Of a stretch of DNA of 49,675 bases, positions 13,610 to 22,405 are shown in pieces. A program made the translations under genes and the position numbers. The stretch comes from Isosphaera sp. (GTDB lineage: Bacteria > Planctomycetota > Planctomycetia > Gemmatales > Gemmataceae), in assembly GCA_013822345.1 (NCBI GenBank), contig PNKH01000056.1:1-49675 (forward strand), written 5' to 3'. Under the pieces are notes generated by a model. That model did no database searches. It worked only from the letters and a program-made list of their open reading frames with translations, and had not been told where the DNA came from. The number at the start of each line of letters is the position of its first letter. Position 1 is the first letter of the stretch.

Positions 13610-16030
13610 ATGGCAGAGGGCTGGCCCAAGAAGCGCCGCCTGCTCGGCACCAAGGTGAAGCGGCTCGACGGCCCGGACAAGGCCACCGGCCGGGCGAAGT
13701 ACAGCTACGACGTGAACCGCCCGGGCATGCTCCACGGGGTGATGCTCCGCTGCCCGCACGCCCACGCCAAGATCAAGAGCATCGACACCGCCGCCGCCCG
13801 GAAGACGCCCGGGTTCAAGGCCCTCGTCCTCGTCCTCCCGGCCAAGGACTGGATCGTGGTCAAGGCCGGGGGTGACGCGCTCGAACTCCGGAGCGTGCCG
13901 AACAAGAAGAAAAAGGAGAAGGAGGAGCAGCGGACGGTCAAGGTGACCCCGGGCGTCACCATCCTCCGCAAGAACAAGGTCGTCGCCGTCGCCGACCTGA
14001 AGCCGGACGACGTGGTGCAGGTCGAGGTGCCGGACGACGCGGTCGGCCGCGAGCTGTTCTTCGCCGGGGACGAGGTCGCCGCGGTCGCCGCCGACACCGA
14101 GGAGCACGCCGAGGACGCGCTGCGGGCCATCAAGGTCGAGTACGAGGTGCTCGACCACCTCGTCGTCGAAGAAGAGGTCATCAAGAACCCGAAGAAGAAG
14201 ACGACGCCCGGCGCGCTGGAGGGGAACTACGACACCACCATCAAGGACGCGACCAAGGGCGATGTCGAGGCCGGGTTCAAGGAGGCCGAGGCAACGGTGG
14301 AAGGCACCTACGGGGTGCCGGTCATCTCCCACCAGTGCCTCGAAACCCACGGCCTGGTCGCCGAGTGGGACGCGGACGGCGGGCTGACGGTCTGGGCGTC
14401 CACCCAGGCCACGGTCGCCACCGCCGCCGCCCTGGCCGGCCGGTTCGGGCTGCCGCCGGCGAAGGTGAAGTGCGTCACCCACTACATGGGCGGCGGGTTC
14501 GGGAGCAAGTTCGGGCCGGACGTGCAGGGGTTCGCGGCCGCCGACCTCGCCCGCCGGGCCGGCGCCCCGGTCAAGATCATGCTCGACCGGGAGGAGGAAA
14601 TCATCGCCGCCGGGAACCGGCCGAGCGCCACCGGGACGGTGAAGATCGGCGGGAAGAAGGACGGCACCATCACCGCGTTCGCGGTCGACTGCTACGGCTC
14701 CCCGGGGTACACCGGCGGGGCCACCATCAACCTGAACCTGATGCCGTACGTGTACGGGGACGCGGTCGCGAACATGGCGCGGTCGCACAAGGTCGTGTAC
14801 ACCAACGCCGGCGTCGCCCGGGCGATGCGCGCCCCCGGCCACCCGCAGAACTGCGTCCTCACCGAGTTCGCGGTGGACGACCTCGCGGCGAAGCTCGGGA
14901 TCGACCCGCTCGTCATCCGCCGCAAGAACCTCCCGCCGAACAACCCGAAGGCGGACAAGGTCTCGTGGGCCGGCCGGCGGCACGACATCTACACCGAGCA
15001 ACTCGACCTGGCGGTGAAGCTGTCCGGGTGGAACGAGAAGTGGCACCCGCCGGGGAAGGGGAAGCCCGGGGCCGTCCGGCACGGGATCGGGATGGCGCTG
15101 CACACCTGGGGCGGGTTCGCCTCCGGCAGCACCACCCCGAACGAGTGCAGTGTCTTCATCTCGAAGGACGGCACCCCGACCGCCGAGACCTCGACCCAGG
15201 ACCTCGGCACCGCCCAGCGGACGGTCACCGCGATCGTCGTCGCCGAGGTTCTCGGGTTGATGCCGACCGACGTGCTGGTGAAGCTCGGCGAGAGCGTCTA
15301 CGGGTTCTCCAGCGGCTCCGGCGGGAGCACCACCTGCCCGTCGCAGGCGCCGGCGGCGCTGCTCGCGGCCCAGGCGGCCCGGGACGACCTGTTCAAGAAG
15401 GTCGCGCCGAAGGTCGGGGCCGACCCGAAGGACCTGGCCGTCGAGGCCGGCAAGGTCGTGGACGCGAAGAACAAGAAGGAGTGGGGCTGGAAGGAGTTCT
15501 GCGGCCGGCTCGGGATGGACGAGGCGAAGGGCCGGGGCGAGTGGAGCCTGGCCATCTCGAACGAGCCGGAGAACGCGAACATCTCCAGCGGGCAGGTCGG
15601 CGGGGTGCAGACCGCCGAGGTGCTGGTGGACAGCGAGACCGGGGTGGTCCGGGTCACCCACATGGTGGCCGTCCAGGACTGCGGGCTGGTGGTGAACAAG
15701 TTGGCGTGCGAGTCGCAGGTCGCCGGCGGGGTCATCATGGGGCTGAACTACGCCCTGTTCGAGGAGAACATCTTCGACAAGCACACCGGCCGGCAGGTGA
15801 ACCCGGACATGGAGTTCTACAAGCTCGGCGGGCTGCGCGACATGCCGAAGATCACGGTCCACATGCAGGACATGCCGGAGCGCGGGGTGATCGGGATCGG
15901 CGAGCCGCCGACCATCTCGACCGCGGCCGCGATCGGGAACGCGGTGTTCAACGCCCTCGGGGTGCGGGTCCCGTTCCTGCCGCTGTCGCCCCGGCGGGTC
16001 CTCGACGCCCTGGCGAAGGGGGGTAAGTAG
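13610..16030 (+). CDS. Xanthine dehydrogenase-family molybdopterin-binding subunit
   Basis: 806-residue large subunit. The N-terminal Ald_Xan_dh_C domain starts with RLDGPDKATGRAKYSYDVN, and the molybdopterin domains show YMGGGFGSKFG, QCLETHGLVAEW and ARAMRAPGHPQN. Near the C-terminus GVIGIGEPP carries the catalytic glutamate. Substrate cannot be told from sequence. The N-terminal domain has an unusual Lys/Glu-rich insertion (about residues 85-142, including NKKKKEKEEQR and DLKPDDVVQVEVPDD) between GFKALVLV and ELFFAGDEVAAVAA, where relatives are shorter. Starts 3 nt after the Fe-S subunit gene and is followed by the FAD subunit gene 2 nt later. Confidence 0.93.
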   Translation: MAEGWPKKRRLLGTKVKRLDGPDKATGRAKYSYDVNRPGMLHGVMLRCPHAHAKIKSIDTAAARKTPGFKALVLVLPAKDWIVVKAGGDALELRSVPNKKKKEKEEQRTVKVTPGVTILRKNKVVAVADLKPDDVVQVEVPDDAVGRELFFAGDEVAAVAADTEEHAEDALRAIKVEYEVLDHLVVEEEVIKNPKKKTTPGALEGNYDTTIKDATKGDVEAGFKEAEATVEGTYGVPVISHQCLETHGLVAEWDADGGLTVWASTQATVATAAALAGRFGLPPAKVKCVTHYMGGGFGSKFGPDVQGFAAADLARRAGAPVKIMLDREEEIIAAGNRPSATGTVKIGGKKDGTITAFAVDCYGSPGYTGGATINLNLMPYVYGDAVANMARSHKVVYTNAGVARAMRAPGHPQNCVLTEFAVDDLAAKLGIDPLVIRRKNLPPNNPKADKVSWAGRRHDIYTEQLDLAVKLSGWNEKWHPPGKGKPGAVRHGIGMALHTWGGFASGSTTPNECSVFISKDGTPTAETSTQDLGTAQRTVTAIVVAEVLGLMPTDVLVKLGESVYGFSSGSGGSTTCPSQAPAALLAAQAARDDLFKKVAPKVGADPKDLAVEAGKVVDAKNKKEWGWKEFCGRLGMDEAKGRGEWSLAISNEPENANISSGQVGGVQTAEVLVDSETGVVRVTHMVAVQDCGLVVNKLACESQVAGGVIMGLNYALFEENIFDKHTGRQVNPDMEFYKLGGLRDMPKITVHMQDMPERGVIGIGEPPTISTAAAIGNAVFNALGVRVPFLPLSPRRVLDALAKGGK

Positions 16031-16032
16031 CG

Positions 16033-17031
16033 ATGAAGAACTTCACCTACCACCGGCCGGCCACGGTCGCCGCCGCCCTCCCGCTGCTCGACGCGGAGTG
16101 GGGCAAGACCGAGCTGCTGGCCGGCGGGACCGACCTGCTCGACCGGCAGAAGGAGTACGTCTCCCAGCCGGACAAGGTGGTGAGCCTGACCGGGATCGGC
16201 GGGGCGTTCAAGCAGATCGCCGCCGCCGGGGACGCCGTCACCATCGGGGCCGGGGTCAAGCTCGCCGACATCGCCGAGAGCAAGGAGTTGGCGGCATTCC
16301 CCGCGCTCACCGGGGCGGCGGGCGAGATCGCCGGGCCGCAGATCCGGAACATGGGCACCCTCGGCGGGAGCCTGTGCCAGCGGAACCGGTGCTGGTACTT
16401 CCGCGACGAGCACGTCCCCTGCCTGCTCAAGGGCGGGAAGAAGTGCTTCGCCCTGGACGGCGAGAACGAGTACCACGCGGTCTTCACGCAGGGCCACCCG
16501 TGCGTGATCGTCCACCCGTCGACCCTCGCCCCGCCGCTGATCGCGCTCGGGGCGACGGCCGAGGTGGTCGGGCCGAAGGGGACGCGGACCGTCCCGCTTG
16601 AGAAGCTGTTCCAGGCGCCCGCGAAGGAGACGCAGCGGGAACACACGCTGGCCCCGAACGAGGTGCTGGTGGCGGTCAAGATCCCGGCCAAGGAGCCGCC
16701 CCGGAACGCCAGCTACGAGGTGAAGCAGCGGGAGACGAGCGAGTGGCCGCTGGTGCAGGCGGCGGTCGCGTTCCGGCCGTTCGTCAAGGTGGCCCGGGAC
16801 GTGCGGGTGGTGCTCGGCCACGTCGCCCCGACGCCGCTGGTGAGCGAGGCGGCGGCGAAGGCGCTGGAGGGGAAGGAAGTGACGGACGCGACCGCGACGG
16901 CCGCCGGCGAGGCGGCGGCCGCGGGGGCGAAGCCGCTGAGCGGGAACGGGTACAAGGTGGCGTTGGTGAAGACGGTGGTGAAGCGGGCGGCGCTGCTCGC
17001 CGCCGGGGCCAGGCCGTACTGGGAGGGCTGA
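16033..17031 (+). CDS. FAD-binding subunit of the xanthine dehydrogenase-family enzyme
   Basis: 332-residue medium subunit. FAD-binding motifs LLAGGTDLLDRQ and the second-loop MGTLGGSLCQRN are clear, then a CO dehydrogenase flavoprotein C-terminal domain. After GGSL there is a Cys-containing insertion: NRCWYF, VPCLLKGG, KKCFALDGENEY and, further on, HPCVIV. In 4-hydroxybenzoyl-CoA reductase HcrB four cysteines in an insertion at this place bind an extra [4Fe-4S] cluster; the four here could do the same, which is inference. Completes the S-L-M subunit set. Confidence 0.92.
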   Translation: MKNFTYHRPATVAAALPLLDAEWGKTELLAGGTDLLDRQKEYVSQPDKVVSLTGIGGAFKQIAAAGDAVTIGAGVKLADIAESKELAAFPALTGAAGEIAGPQIRNMGTLGGSLCQRNRCWYFRDEHVPCLLKGGKKCFALDGENEYHAVFTQGHPCVIVHPSTLAPPLIALGATAEVVGPKGTRTVPLEKLFQAPAKETQREHTLAPNEVLVAVKIPAKEPPRNASYEVKQRETSEWPLVQAAVAFRPFVKVARDVRVVLGHVAPTPLVSEAAAKALEGKEVTDATATAAGEAAAAGAKPLSGNGYKVALVKTVVKRAALLAAGARPYWEG

Positions 17032-17034
17032 CCG

Positions 17035-17250
17035 ATGGAGCTTCCGCAAGTCCCGGCCCCGCGGTGTACCCACCTCCAGTCGAAGGCGATGGCCGTGCAC
17101 GGGGAGGGGTTCGAGGGCGACACCGACCTGCAGGGCGGGGCGGCCGACTTCGCCTGCGGCCGGACCGGCCGGGCGCTCGGCCCGGACGATGGGACGGTCG
17201 GCCTGGCCCGGTGCTGTGACCCCGACCGCGGGTGCTACGAGGAGTATTGA
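17035..17250 (+). CDS. Small Cys-containing protein at the end of the hydroxylase operon, 71 aa
   Basis: Starts 3 nt after the FAD subunit stop, so co-transcription is nearly certain. The protein opens MELPQVPAPRCTHLQSKAMA and ends LARCCDPDRGCYEEY; it has five cysteines and no membrane span. I do not recognise a family. The tight spacing and Cys pattern suggest an accessory or small electron-transfer or metal-binding role in the enzyme complex, but nothing in the sequence proves it. Confidence 0.65.
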   Translation: MELPQVPAPRCTHLQSKAMAVHGEGFEGDTDLQGGAADFACGRTGRALGPDDGTVGLARCCDPDRGCYEEY

Positions 17251-17258
17251 CGCCCGCC

Positions 17259-17325
17259 CGGGAGGGCGAGACTCCCGCCGAGCCGCCGACCACGAAGACG
17301 GCTCGGCGGGAGCCTCGCCCTCCCG
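17259..17325. repeat. Family-A hairpin (GGGAGGGCGAGRCTCC type), copy 1
   Basis: Arms 17259-17285 and 17299-17325, 27 bp with one mismatch, loop 13 nt. The arm consensus is CGGGAGGGCGAGGCTCC followed by C/T and GCCGAGCCG. It sits between convergent genes and could act as a two-way terminator. The same family recurs at 22317, 30881, 31824 and 36911. Confidence 0.88.
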
Positions 17326-17338
17326 ACCACGGCCCGCC

Positions 17339-18628
17339 TCAGAACGCCTCGGCCACCGGCTTCGCGTCCCGGCCGAGGAACGTCATCGGCCGACCCTCCC
17401 GCGACACGTACTCCTTGTGGTAGTCGACGCCGAGGGCCCGGCACATCGTCGCCAGGAAGTCCTGGGCGCTCACCGGGCGGTCGGTCACCTCGCCGCCCTT
17501 CGCGTCCACCTTCCCGACCACCGTCCCGCCGCGGACCCCGCACCCGGCCAGCCACGTCGTCCACGCCTTCGCGTAGTGCCCGGCCCCGAGCGTCTGGTTG
17601 TACCCGCTGTCCGCCAGCTGCGGGGTGCGGCCGAACTCGCTCATGAACACGACCAGGGTGGTGTCGAACAGCCCGCGGGCCTTCAGGTCGTCGAGGAGCC
17701 GGGAGATGGTCGGGTCGAGGTACTCGGCCCGCCGCCTGATGTTCTTCGCCGCCCCGCCGTGGTCGTCCCACCCGTCCAAGGTGACCTCCACGAACGGCAC
17801 CCCGGCCTCCACCAGCCGGCGGGCGAGCAGGAGCGACTTGCCGAACTGCGTCTTCCCGTACCCGTCGCGCGTCCGGGCCGGCTCGGCGTCGAGGTCGAAC
17901 GCCCTCATCTTGTCGGACCGGAGGAGTTGCAGCGCCTTCCGGTAGTTCGCCTGGTGGGCCGCGGCCGCCGCCGACGCCCGCCCCGCCCGGCCGGCCTCGA
18001 ACCCGGCGAGCAGGTCGGCGGCCTCGTCGAACTCGGCCGCGGCGACCGCCGTCCGGAGGTTCTCGATCCCCTTCGCCGGGTCGCTCACCGGGACCGGGGC
18101 GTGCCTCGGCCCGAGGTACGCCGGGGGGTTGCGGTGGGGCGGGCCGCTGCCGAGGCCGTCGGCCCCCGCGTACACGCTGACGAAGTTCGGCAGCTCGGCG
18201 TCCGCCGCCCCCAGCTCGCACGAAGCCACGTTCCCGACCGACGGGTAGGCGACCGTCCCGTTCGGGTTGTACCCGGTGTGCATCAGGACCCGGGCCCGCT
18301 CGTGGACGCTGTTCCCGGTGCTCATCCCGCGGACCAGGCAGAGGTCGCTCATCCGCGCCGCGAGCTTCGGGAAGTACTCGCAGAACTTCACGCCGGGGAC
18401 GGCGGTGTCGACCTGCGCGTTCTCCGCCTTGTACTCGGGGACGGTGAACGTGTGGTGCTGGCTGACGCCGCCCTGCATGTGGAGCATGACGCACGCCCGC
18501 GGGCGGGTCGCCCTCCCCTCCGCGGCGTGGGCCACGCGCGGGAGGAGCCACCCGGACGGGGACGTGCCGACGACGCCGGCGGCGGCCAGCTTCAGGAGGT
18601 CGCGGCGGAGGACGGACGGGCGGGGCAT
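17339..18628 (-). CDS. DUF1501 domain-containing protein, Tat-exported
   Basis: 429 residues. N-terminal twin-arginine signal (RRDLLKLAAAGVVG), then the DUF1501 core with RACVMLHMQGGVSQHHTF, CLVRGMSTGNSVHE, VEVTLDGWDDHGG, TTLVVFMSEFGRTPQ and the YHKEYVSREGRPM ending. DUF1501 proteins belong to the alkaline-phosphatase/sulfatase-like superfamily and are greatly expanded in planctomycetes, nearly always beside a DUF1549/DUF1553 partner, as here. Substrate unknown; a role in extracellular polymer breakdown is commonly suggested. It is the second gene of the pair. Confidence 0.93.
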   Translation of the reverse strand: MPRPSVLRRDLLKLAAAGVVGTSPSGWLLPRVAHAAEGRATRPRACVMLHMQGGVSQHHTFTVPEYKAENAQVDTAVPGVKFCEYFPKLAARMSDLCLVRGMSTGNSVHERARVLMHTGYNPNGTVAYPSVGNVASCELGAADAELPNFVSVYAGADGLGSGPPHRNPPAYLGPRHAPVPVSDPAKGIENLRTAVAAAEFDEAADLLAGFEAGRAGRASAAAAAHQANYRKALQLLRSDKMRAFDLDAEPARTRDGYGKTQFGKSLLLARRLVEAGVPFVEVTLDGWDDHGGAAKNIRRRAEYLDPTISRLLDDLKARGLFDTTLVVFMSEFGRTPQLADSGYNQTLGAGHYAKAWTTWLAGCGVRGGTVVGKVDAKGGEVTDRPVSAQDFLATMCRALGVDYHKEYVSREGRPMTFLGRDAKPVAEAF

Positions 18629-18640
18629 CGGCGGCTCCTT

Positions 18641-18699
18641 CCGAGCCGGACGCGGGAGCGACGGCCGCCGTCGGCCCGTTGCTCACGCGTCCGGCTCGG
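18641..18699. repeat. Family-C hairpin (CCGAGCCGGANGCG type), copy 1
   Basis: Arms 18641-18659 and 18681-18699, 19 bp with one mismatch. The arm sequence CCGAGCCGGACGCG is a variant of the 26-bp arm at 40213. It lies inside the DUF1549/DUF1501 operon, between the two genes. Confidence 0.8.
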
Positions 18700-18720
18700 T
18701 GGGTGATCCGTTCGGGGGGG

Positions 18721-20658
18721 TCAGTTGTTCAGCATGAACTCGCTGCTGTTGAGCAGCACCCAGACGACGCGGCAGAAGGCGTCGCGCGGCGACTTCTGCT
18801 TCCCGACGAAGGCGACGAACTTCGCCCGCTCCTCGGCCGCCGGGGCGCGGGACAGCACGGCGAGGAACAGCGCGTCCACCGCGTCGGCCGGCGACTTGGC
18901 GGCGGCCAGCACCCGGTCGACGACCTTCCCGCCGGTGTTGAAGTTCGCCTCGTTCATCAGCCTCAGGGCGTGCGGCACCCCGAGCTTCATCTCCGCCGGC
19001 TCGTCGGCCTCCCCCGGCCCGCGGAAGAACGCCGCGAACACCGTCCGCGGGGGCGGCGGGGGCGGGAGCTTCGGGTTCGGCTTCTTCTTCGGGTCCGCCG
19101 GCGGGGCGATCTCGTCCACCTCGAGGGCCGTGCACAGGGCGTCGTAGAGCTGCTCCGGGGTCAGCACCTTCGGGGCCATCCGGGCGAACAGGGCCTCGGC
19201 CTCCGGCCCCTCGTTCCCGGGGACGGCCCGCCCGGTCCGCCCGTAGGCGTCGCTCAGGCAGACGCACCGGACCAGGTGCCTCACGTCGAACCCGGAGGCG
19301 GCGAACTCGCCGGCGAGGGCGTCGAGCAGGTCGGGGTGCGACGGGGCGTTGTGGTCGCCGAAGTCGTTCAGCGGGTTGACGAACCCGCGGCCGAAGAAGT
19401 GGGCCCAGAAGCGGTTCACGGCCGCCCGGGCGAACGTCCGGTTGTCCCGGGCGGTCAGCCAGTCCGCGAACGGGGTCCGGTGGCTCTTGGCCGGGTCCCC
19501 GGCGACCGGCGCCCCGCCCGGGACGGCGGCCGGGACCTTCTTTCCGCCGTTGCGGGCCTCGCCGTCGTTGGGGATGCTGATCCCGATCCCCTTGGGCACG
19601 TCCACCTTCTTCCCCGGCTTCACGTCCAGGTGCCGCTCGGACACGCCCGGGGTGTTCTTGTTCTCGACCCGCTCCATCCGGCTGAGCTGTCCGAAGTACG
19701 CGGCCACCCCCCAGAAGTCGGCTTGCTTCCAGTCGGCGAACGGGTGGTCGTGGCACTCGGCGCACTGGAGCTGGACCCCGAGGTACACCTGCCCGATGTT
19801 CCCGGCCAGGATCTTCGGGGCGAACTGCCCGTTCATGTCGCCGTTGTAGTAGAAGAACAGGCCCTGCGGGGCGTCGGCGACCGGCCCGGTCGCGGTCAGG
19901 ACGTCGCGGGTGACCGCGTCCCACCCCCGGCCGTCGTTCAGCGCCTTCGCCAGCCACGCCTTGAACGGCTCCGGGTCGTGCGGCCGCTGGTTCACCGTGG
20001 CCAGGTAGAAGACGTTCACCCACCGCTCGCCGAGGTGCCGGCCGTAATCCGGCGAGGCGAGCAACTCGTCGACCAGCTTCGCCCGCTTGTCCGGGTCCTT
20101 GCTGTCGAGGAACGCGGCCGCCCGCCCGGCGGTCGGCGGCCGGCCGGCGATGTCGAGGGAGGCGCGCCGGAGAAACTCGGCGTCGTCGGCGCGCGGGGAG
20201 GCGGGGACCTTCGCGGCGGCGAGCCGGGACCCGACCTCGCGGTCGATCAACCTGGCCACCTCGGCGGGCGTCCGGGCGGGGCCGGCCGCGACGGCGTCCG
20301 CCTTCCGCTCGACCCCCTTCGCCCCGCCGGCGATCCACTCGCGGATCAGCTTCTTGTTCGCGTCCGAGACCTTGTTGTCGGTCTTCGGCATCTCGTCCGC
20401 CGCGAGCTTCTTCCACAGGAGGCTGTCGTCCGGCTTGCCGGGGACGACGGCCTCCCCGGACTGACCGCCCTTGAGGACGGCGGGGAGGGTCCGCAGGTCG
20501 AGGCCGTTCCGCTGGTGGACGCCGCCGTGGCACTGGAGGCAGTGGGCGTTCAGCACCGGCAGCACGTCGCCCTCGAACGTCGGCACCTTCGGGGCGTCGG
20601 CGGCCGCGGCGAGGCCGGGGGCGGTGACGAGGAAGAGGGCGGTCAGGAGGCGGGGCAT
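18721..20658 (-). CDS. PSCyt1-DUF1549-DUF1553 protein (planctomycete-type cytochrome c domain)
   Basis: 645 residues from ATG 20658, chosen because it opens a signal peptide (MPRLLTALFLVTAPGLAAAA); a 17-residue upstream extension has no such character. After the signal is a PSCyt1 domain with the haem-binding motif CLQCHGG and ADEMPKTDNKVS. DUF1549 follows (around EVARLIDREVGSRL and AEFLRRASLDIAGRPPTAG) with a second CAECHDHPF haem motif. DUF1553 is C-terminal (NRTFARAAVNRFWAHFFGRGF, and NSSEFMLNN at the end). Standard partner of DUF1501 proteins. Confidence 0.94.
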   Translation of the reverse strand: MPRLLTALFLVTAPGLAAAADAPKVPTFEGDVLPVLNAHCLQCHGGVHQRNGLDLRTLPAVLKGGQSGEAVVPGKPDDSLLWKKLAADEMPKTDNKVSDANKKLIREWIAGGAKGVERKADAVAAGPARTPAEVARLIDREVGSRLAAAKVPASPRADDAEFLRRASLDIAGRPPTAGRAAAFLDSKDPDKRAKLVDELLASPDYGRHLGERWVNVFYLATVNQRPHDPEPFKAWLAKALNDGRGWDAVTRDVLTATGPVADAPQGLFFYYNGDMNGQFAPKILAGNIGQVYLGVQLQCAECHDHPFADWKQADFWGVAAYFGQLSRMERVENKNTPGVSERHLDVKPGKKVDVPKGIGISIPNDGEARNGGKKVPAAVPGGAPVAGDPAKSHRTPFADWLTARDNRTFARAAVNRFWAHFFGRGFVNPLNDFGDHNAPSHPDLLDALAGEFAASGFDVRHLVRCVCLSDAYGRTGRAVPGNEGPEAEALFARMAPKVLTPEQLYDALCTALEVDEIAPPADPKKKPNPKLPPPPPPRTVFAAFFRGPGEADEPAEMKLGVPHALRLMNEANFNTGGKVVDRVLAAAKSPADAVDALFLAVLSRAPAAEERAKFVAFVGKQKSPRDAFCRVVWVLLNSSEFMLNN

Positions 20659-20855
20659 GGGGGCGGGCTCCGCGGGCGGGTCGGCAACAGAACCCCGCCC
20701 GCGGGCCACGCAGACGGGTCAACCGGGGAGGAAGTCCAGCCCTTCCACCCTCCCGCCTCACGGACCGCGACATCCGCCATCCGCCGGGCCGACGTGTCCG
20801 GCACCGGGGTGACGGATATTCTGACGTGATGGCCGGCGCCCGGGAGGAGACCCCC

Positions 20856-22313
20856 GTGTCCGACGCGGACCGCTGCGACAACTTCATCGACGGGCGGTTC
20901 GTGCCGCCGGCCGGCGGGTCCTACCTGCCGGTCTGGGAGCCGGCGACCGGCCGGGTGTACGCGGAGGTGGCGGCGTCCGGCCGGGCGGACGTGGACGCGG
21001 CCTGCCAGGCGGCCGAGCGGGCCTTCCCGTCGTGGCGCGAGCTGCCGACCGAGCGGCGCGCCGCGGTCCTGAACGCCCTTGCGGACCGGCTGGAAGCCCA
21101 GCTCGAACGGTTCGCCGCCGCGGAGTCGAAGGACACCGGCAAGCCGATCACCCTGGCCCGCGCCGTGGACATCCCGCGGGCCGTGTCGAACCTGCGGTTC
21201 TTCGCCGCCGCTGCCCAGCACTTCGCCACCGAGTGTCATCCGACATCGGCCGACGTGCTGAACTACACGCTGCGCCAGCCGCTCGGTGTCGTGGCCGGCA
21301 TCTCGCCGTGGAACCTGCCGCTGTACCTGTTCACCTGGAAGGTGGCGCCGGCGCTCGCGGCCGGGAACTGCGTCGTCGGCAAGCCGTCCGAGCTGACCCC
21401 CCGCACCGCCACGCTGTTCGCCGGCTTGTGCGGCGAAGCCGGCCTCCCACCGGGCGTGCTGAACGTCGTCCACGGCAGCGGCCCGGATGCCGGCGAGCCG
21501 ATCTGCGCCCACCCGTCGGTCCGGGCGGTCTCGTTCACCGGCGGGACGAAGACCGGCGCCCGGATCGCCGGCGTCGCCGGGCCGCTGTTCAAGAAGCTGT
21601 CGCTGGAGCTGGGCGGCAAGAACCCGGTGCTCGTCTTCGACGACTGCGACTTCGAGGCGGCGGTCGCGACCACGCTCCGCTCGTCGTTCTCGAACCAGGG
21701 GGAGATCTGCCTGTGCGGCTCGCGGGTCTTCGTCCAGGACGCGCTCTACGACCGGTTCCGGGACGAGCTCGTCGCCCGCGCCGCCCGGCTCGTGGTCGGC
21801 GACCCGGCGGACCCGGCCACCGACCAGGGGGCGCTCATCTCGACCGAGCACCACGCGAAGGTGCGCGGCTACCTCGACCTGGCCCGACGCGAGGGTGGGA
21901 CGATCCTGTGCGGCGGGCAACCGGTCTCGCTCCCGGGCCGGTGCGCGGGCGGCTGGTTCCTGTCGCCGGCGGTGGTCGAGGGACTGGCGCCGGACTGCCG
22001 CACCAGTCAGGAGGAAATCTTCGGCCCGGTGGTGTCGCTGTACCGCTTCCGGACCGAGGAGGAGGCCGTCCGCCTGGCCAACGGCACCGCGTACGGGCTG
22101 GCGTCGGTAGTGTGGACCGGGTCGCTCGACCGCGCCCACCGGGCGGTCCGCGACCTCCAGGCCGGCATCACCTGGGTGAACTGCTGGATGCTGCGGGATT
22201 TGCGGACCCCGTTCGGCGGCGTAAAACAGTCGGGGGTAGGGCGCGAGGGCGGCTGGGAGGCGCTCCGCTTCTTCACCGAGGCGAAGAACGTCTGCCTCAA
22301 GTTGTCGTCGTGA
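20856..22313 (+). CDS. Aldehyde dehydrogenase, probable 2-aminomuconate-6-semialdehyde dehydrogenase
   Basis: 485 residues from GTG 20856, preceded by GGGAGGAG 5-6 nt upstream; an in-frame ATG at 20829 would add 9 residues but has no such site. NAD-dependent ALDH motifs: SFTGGTKTGARIAG, catalytic base Glu251 in LELGGKNP, and nucleophile Cys285 in NQGEICLCGSR, with a second Cys at 287 as in 2-aminomuconate semialdehyde dehydrogenases. Being first in a run of kynurenine-pathway genes, it most likely oxidises 2-aminomuconate semialdehyde to 2-aminomuconate after the decarboxylase at 23451. The preceding 197 nt hold divergent promoters that I could not define well. Confidence 0.88.
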   Translation: MSDADRCDNFIDGRFVPPAGGSYLPVWEPATGRVYAEVAASGRADVDAACQAAERAFPSWRELPTERRAAVLNALADRLEAQLERFAAAESKDTGKPITLARAVDIPRAVSNLRFFAAAAQHFATECHPTSADVLNYTLRQPLGVVAGISPWNLPLYLFTWKVAPALAAGNCVVGKPSELTPRTATLFAGLCGEAGLPPGVLNVVHGSGPDAGEPICAHPSVRAVSFTGGTKTGARIAGVAGPLFKKLSLELGGKNPVLVFDDCDFEAAVATTLRSSFSNQGEICLCGSRVFVQDALYDRFRDELVARAARLVVGDPADPATDQGALISTEHHAKVRGYLDLARREGGTILCGGQPVSLPGRCAGGWFLSPAVVEGLAPDCRTSQEEIFGPVVSLYRFRTEEEAVRLANGTAYGLASVVWTGSLDRAHRAVRDLQAGITWVNCWMLRDLRTPFGGVKQSGVGREGGWEALRFFTEAKNVCLKLSS

Positions 22314-22316
22314 CGA

Positions 22317-22396
22317 CCGGGAGGGCGAGGCTCCTGCCGAGCCGAGCGACGCGGACCATCCGGTAGCCCGGCTCGGCAGGAGCCTCGCCCTCCCGG
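22317..22396. repeat. Family-A hairpin, copy 2, inside the kynurenine operon
   Basis: Arms 22317-22344 and 22369-22396 are perfectly complementary over 28 bp with a 24-nt loop. It starts 3 nt after the aldehyde dehydrogenase stop and ends 9 nt before the next start, so it fills the only sizeable gap in this part of the operon. Confidence 0.88.
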
Positions 22397-22405
22397 AGAA
22401 CCCAA

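Noticed and set aside
12941-15862. A 973-codon antisense frame opposite the molybdenum hydroxylase genes
   Set aside because: No domain-like sequence; the plus strand encodes recognisable Fe-S and molybdopterin subunits with tight operon spacing.
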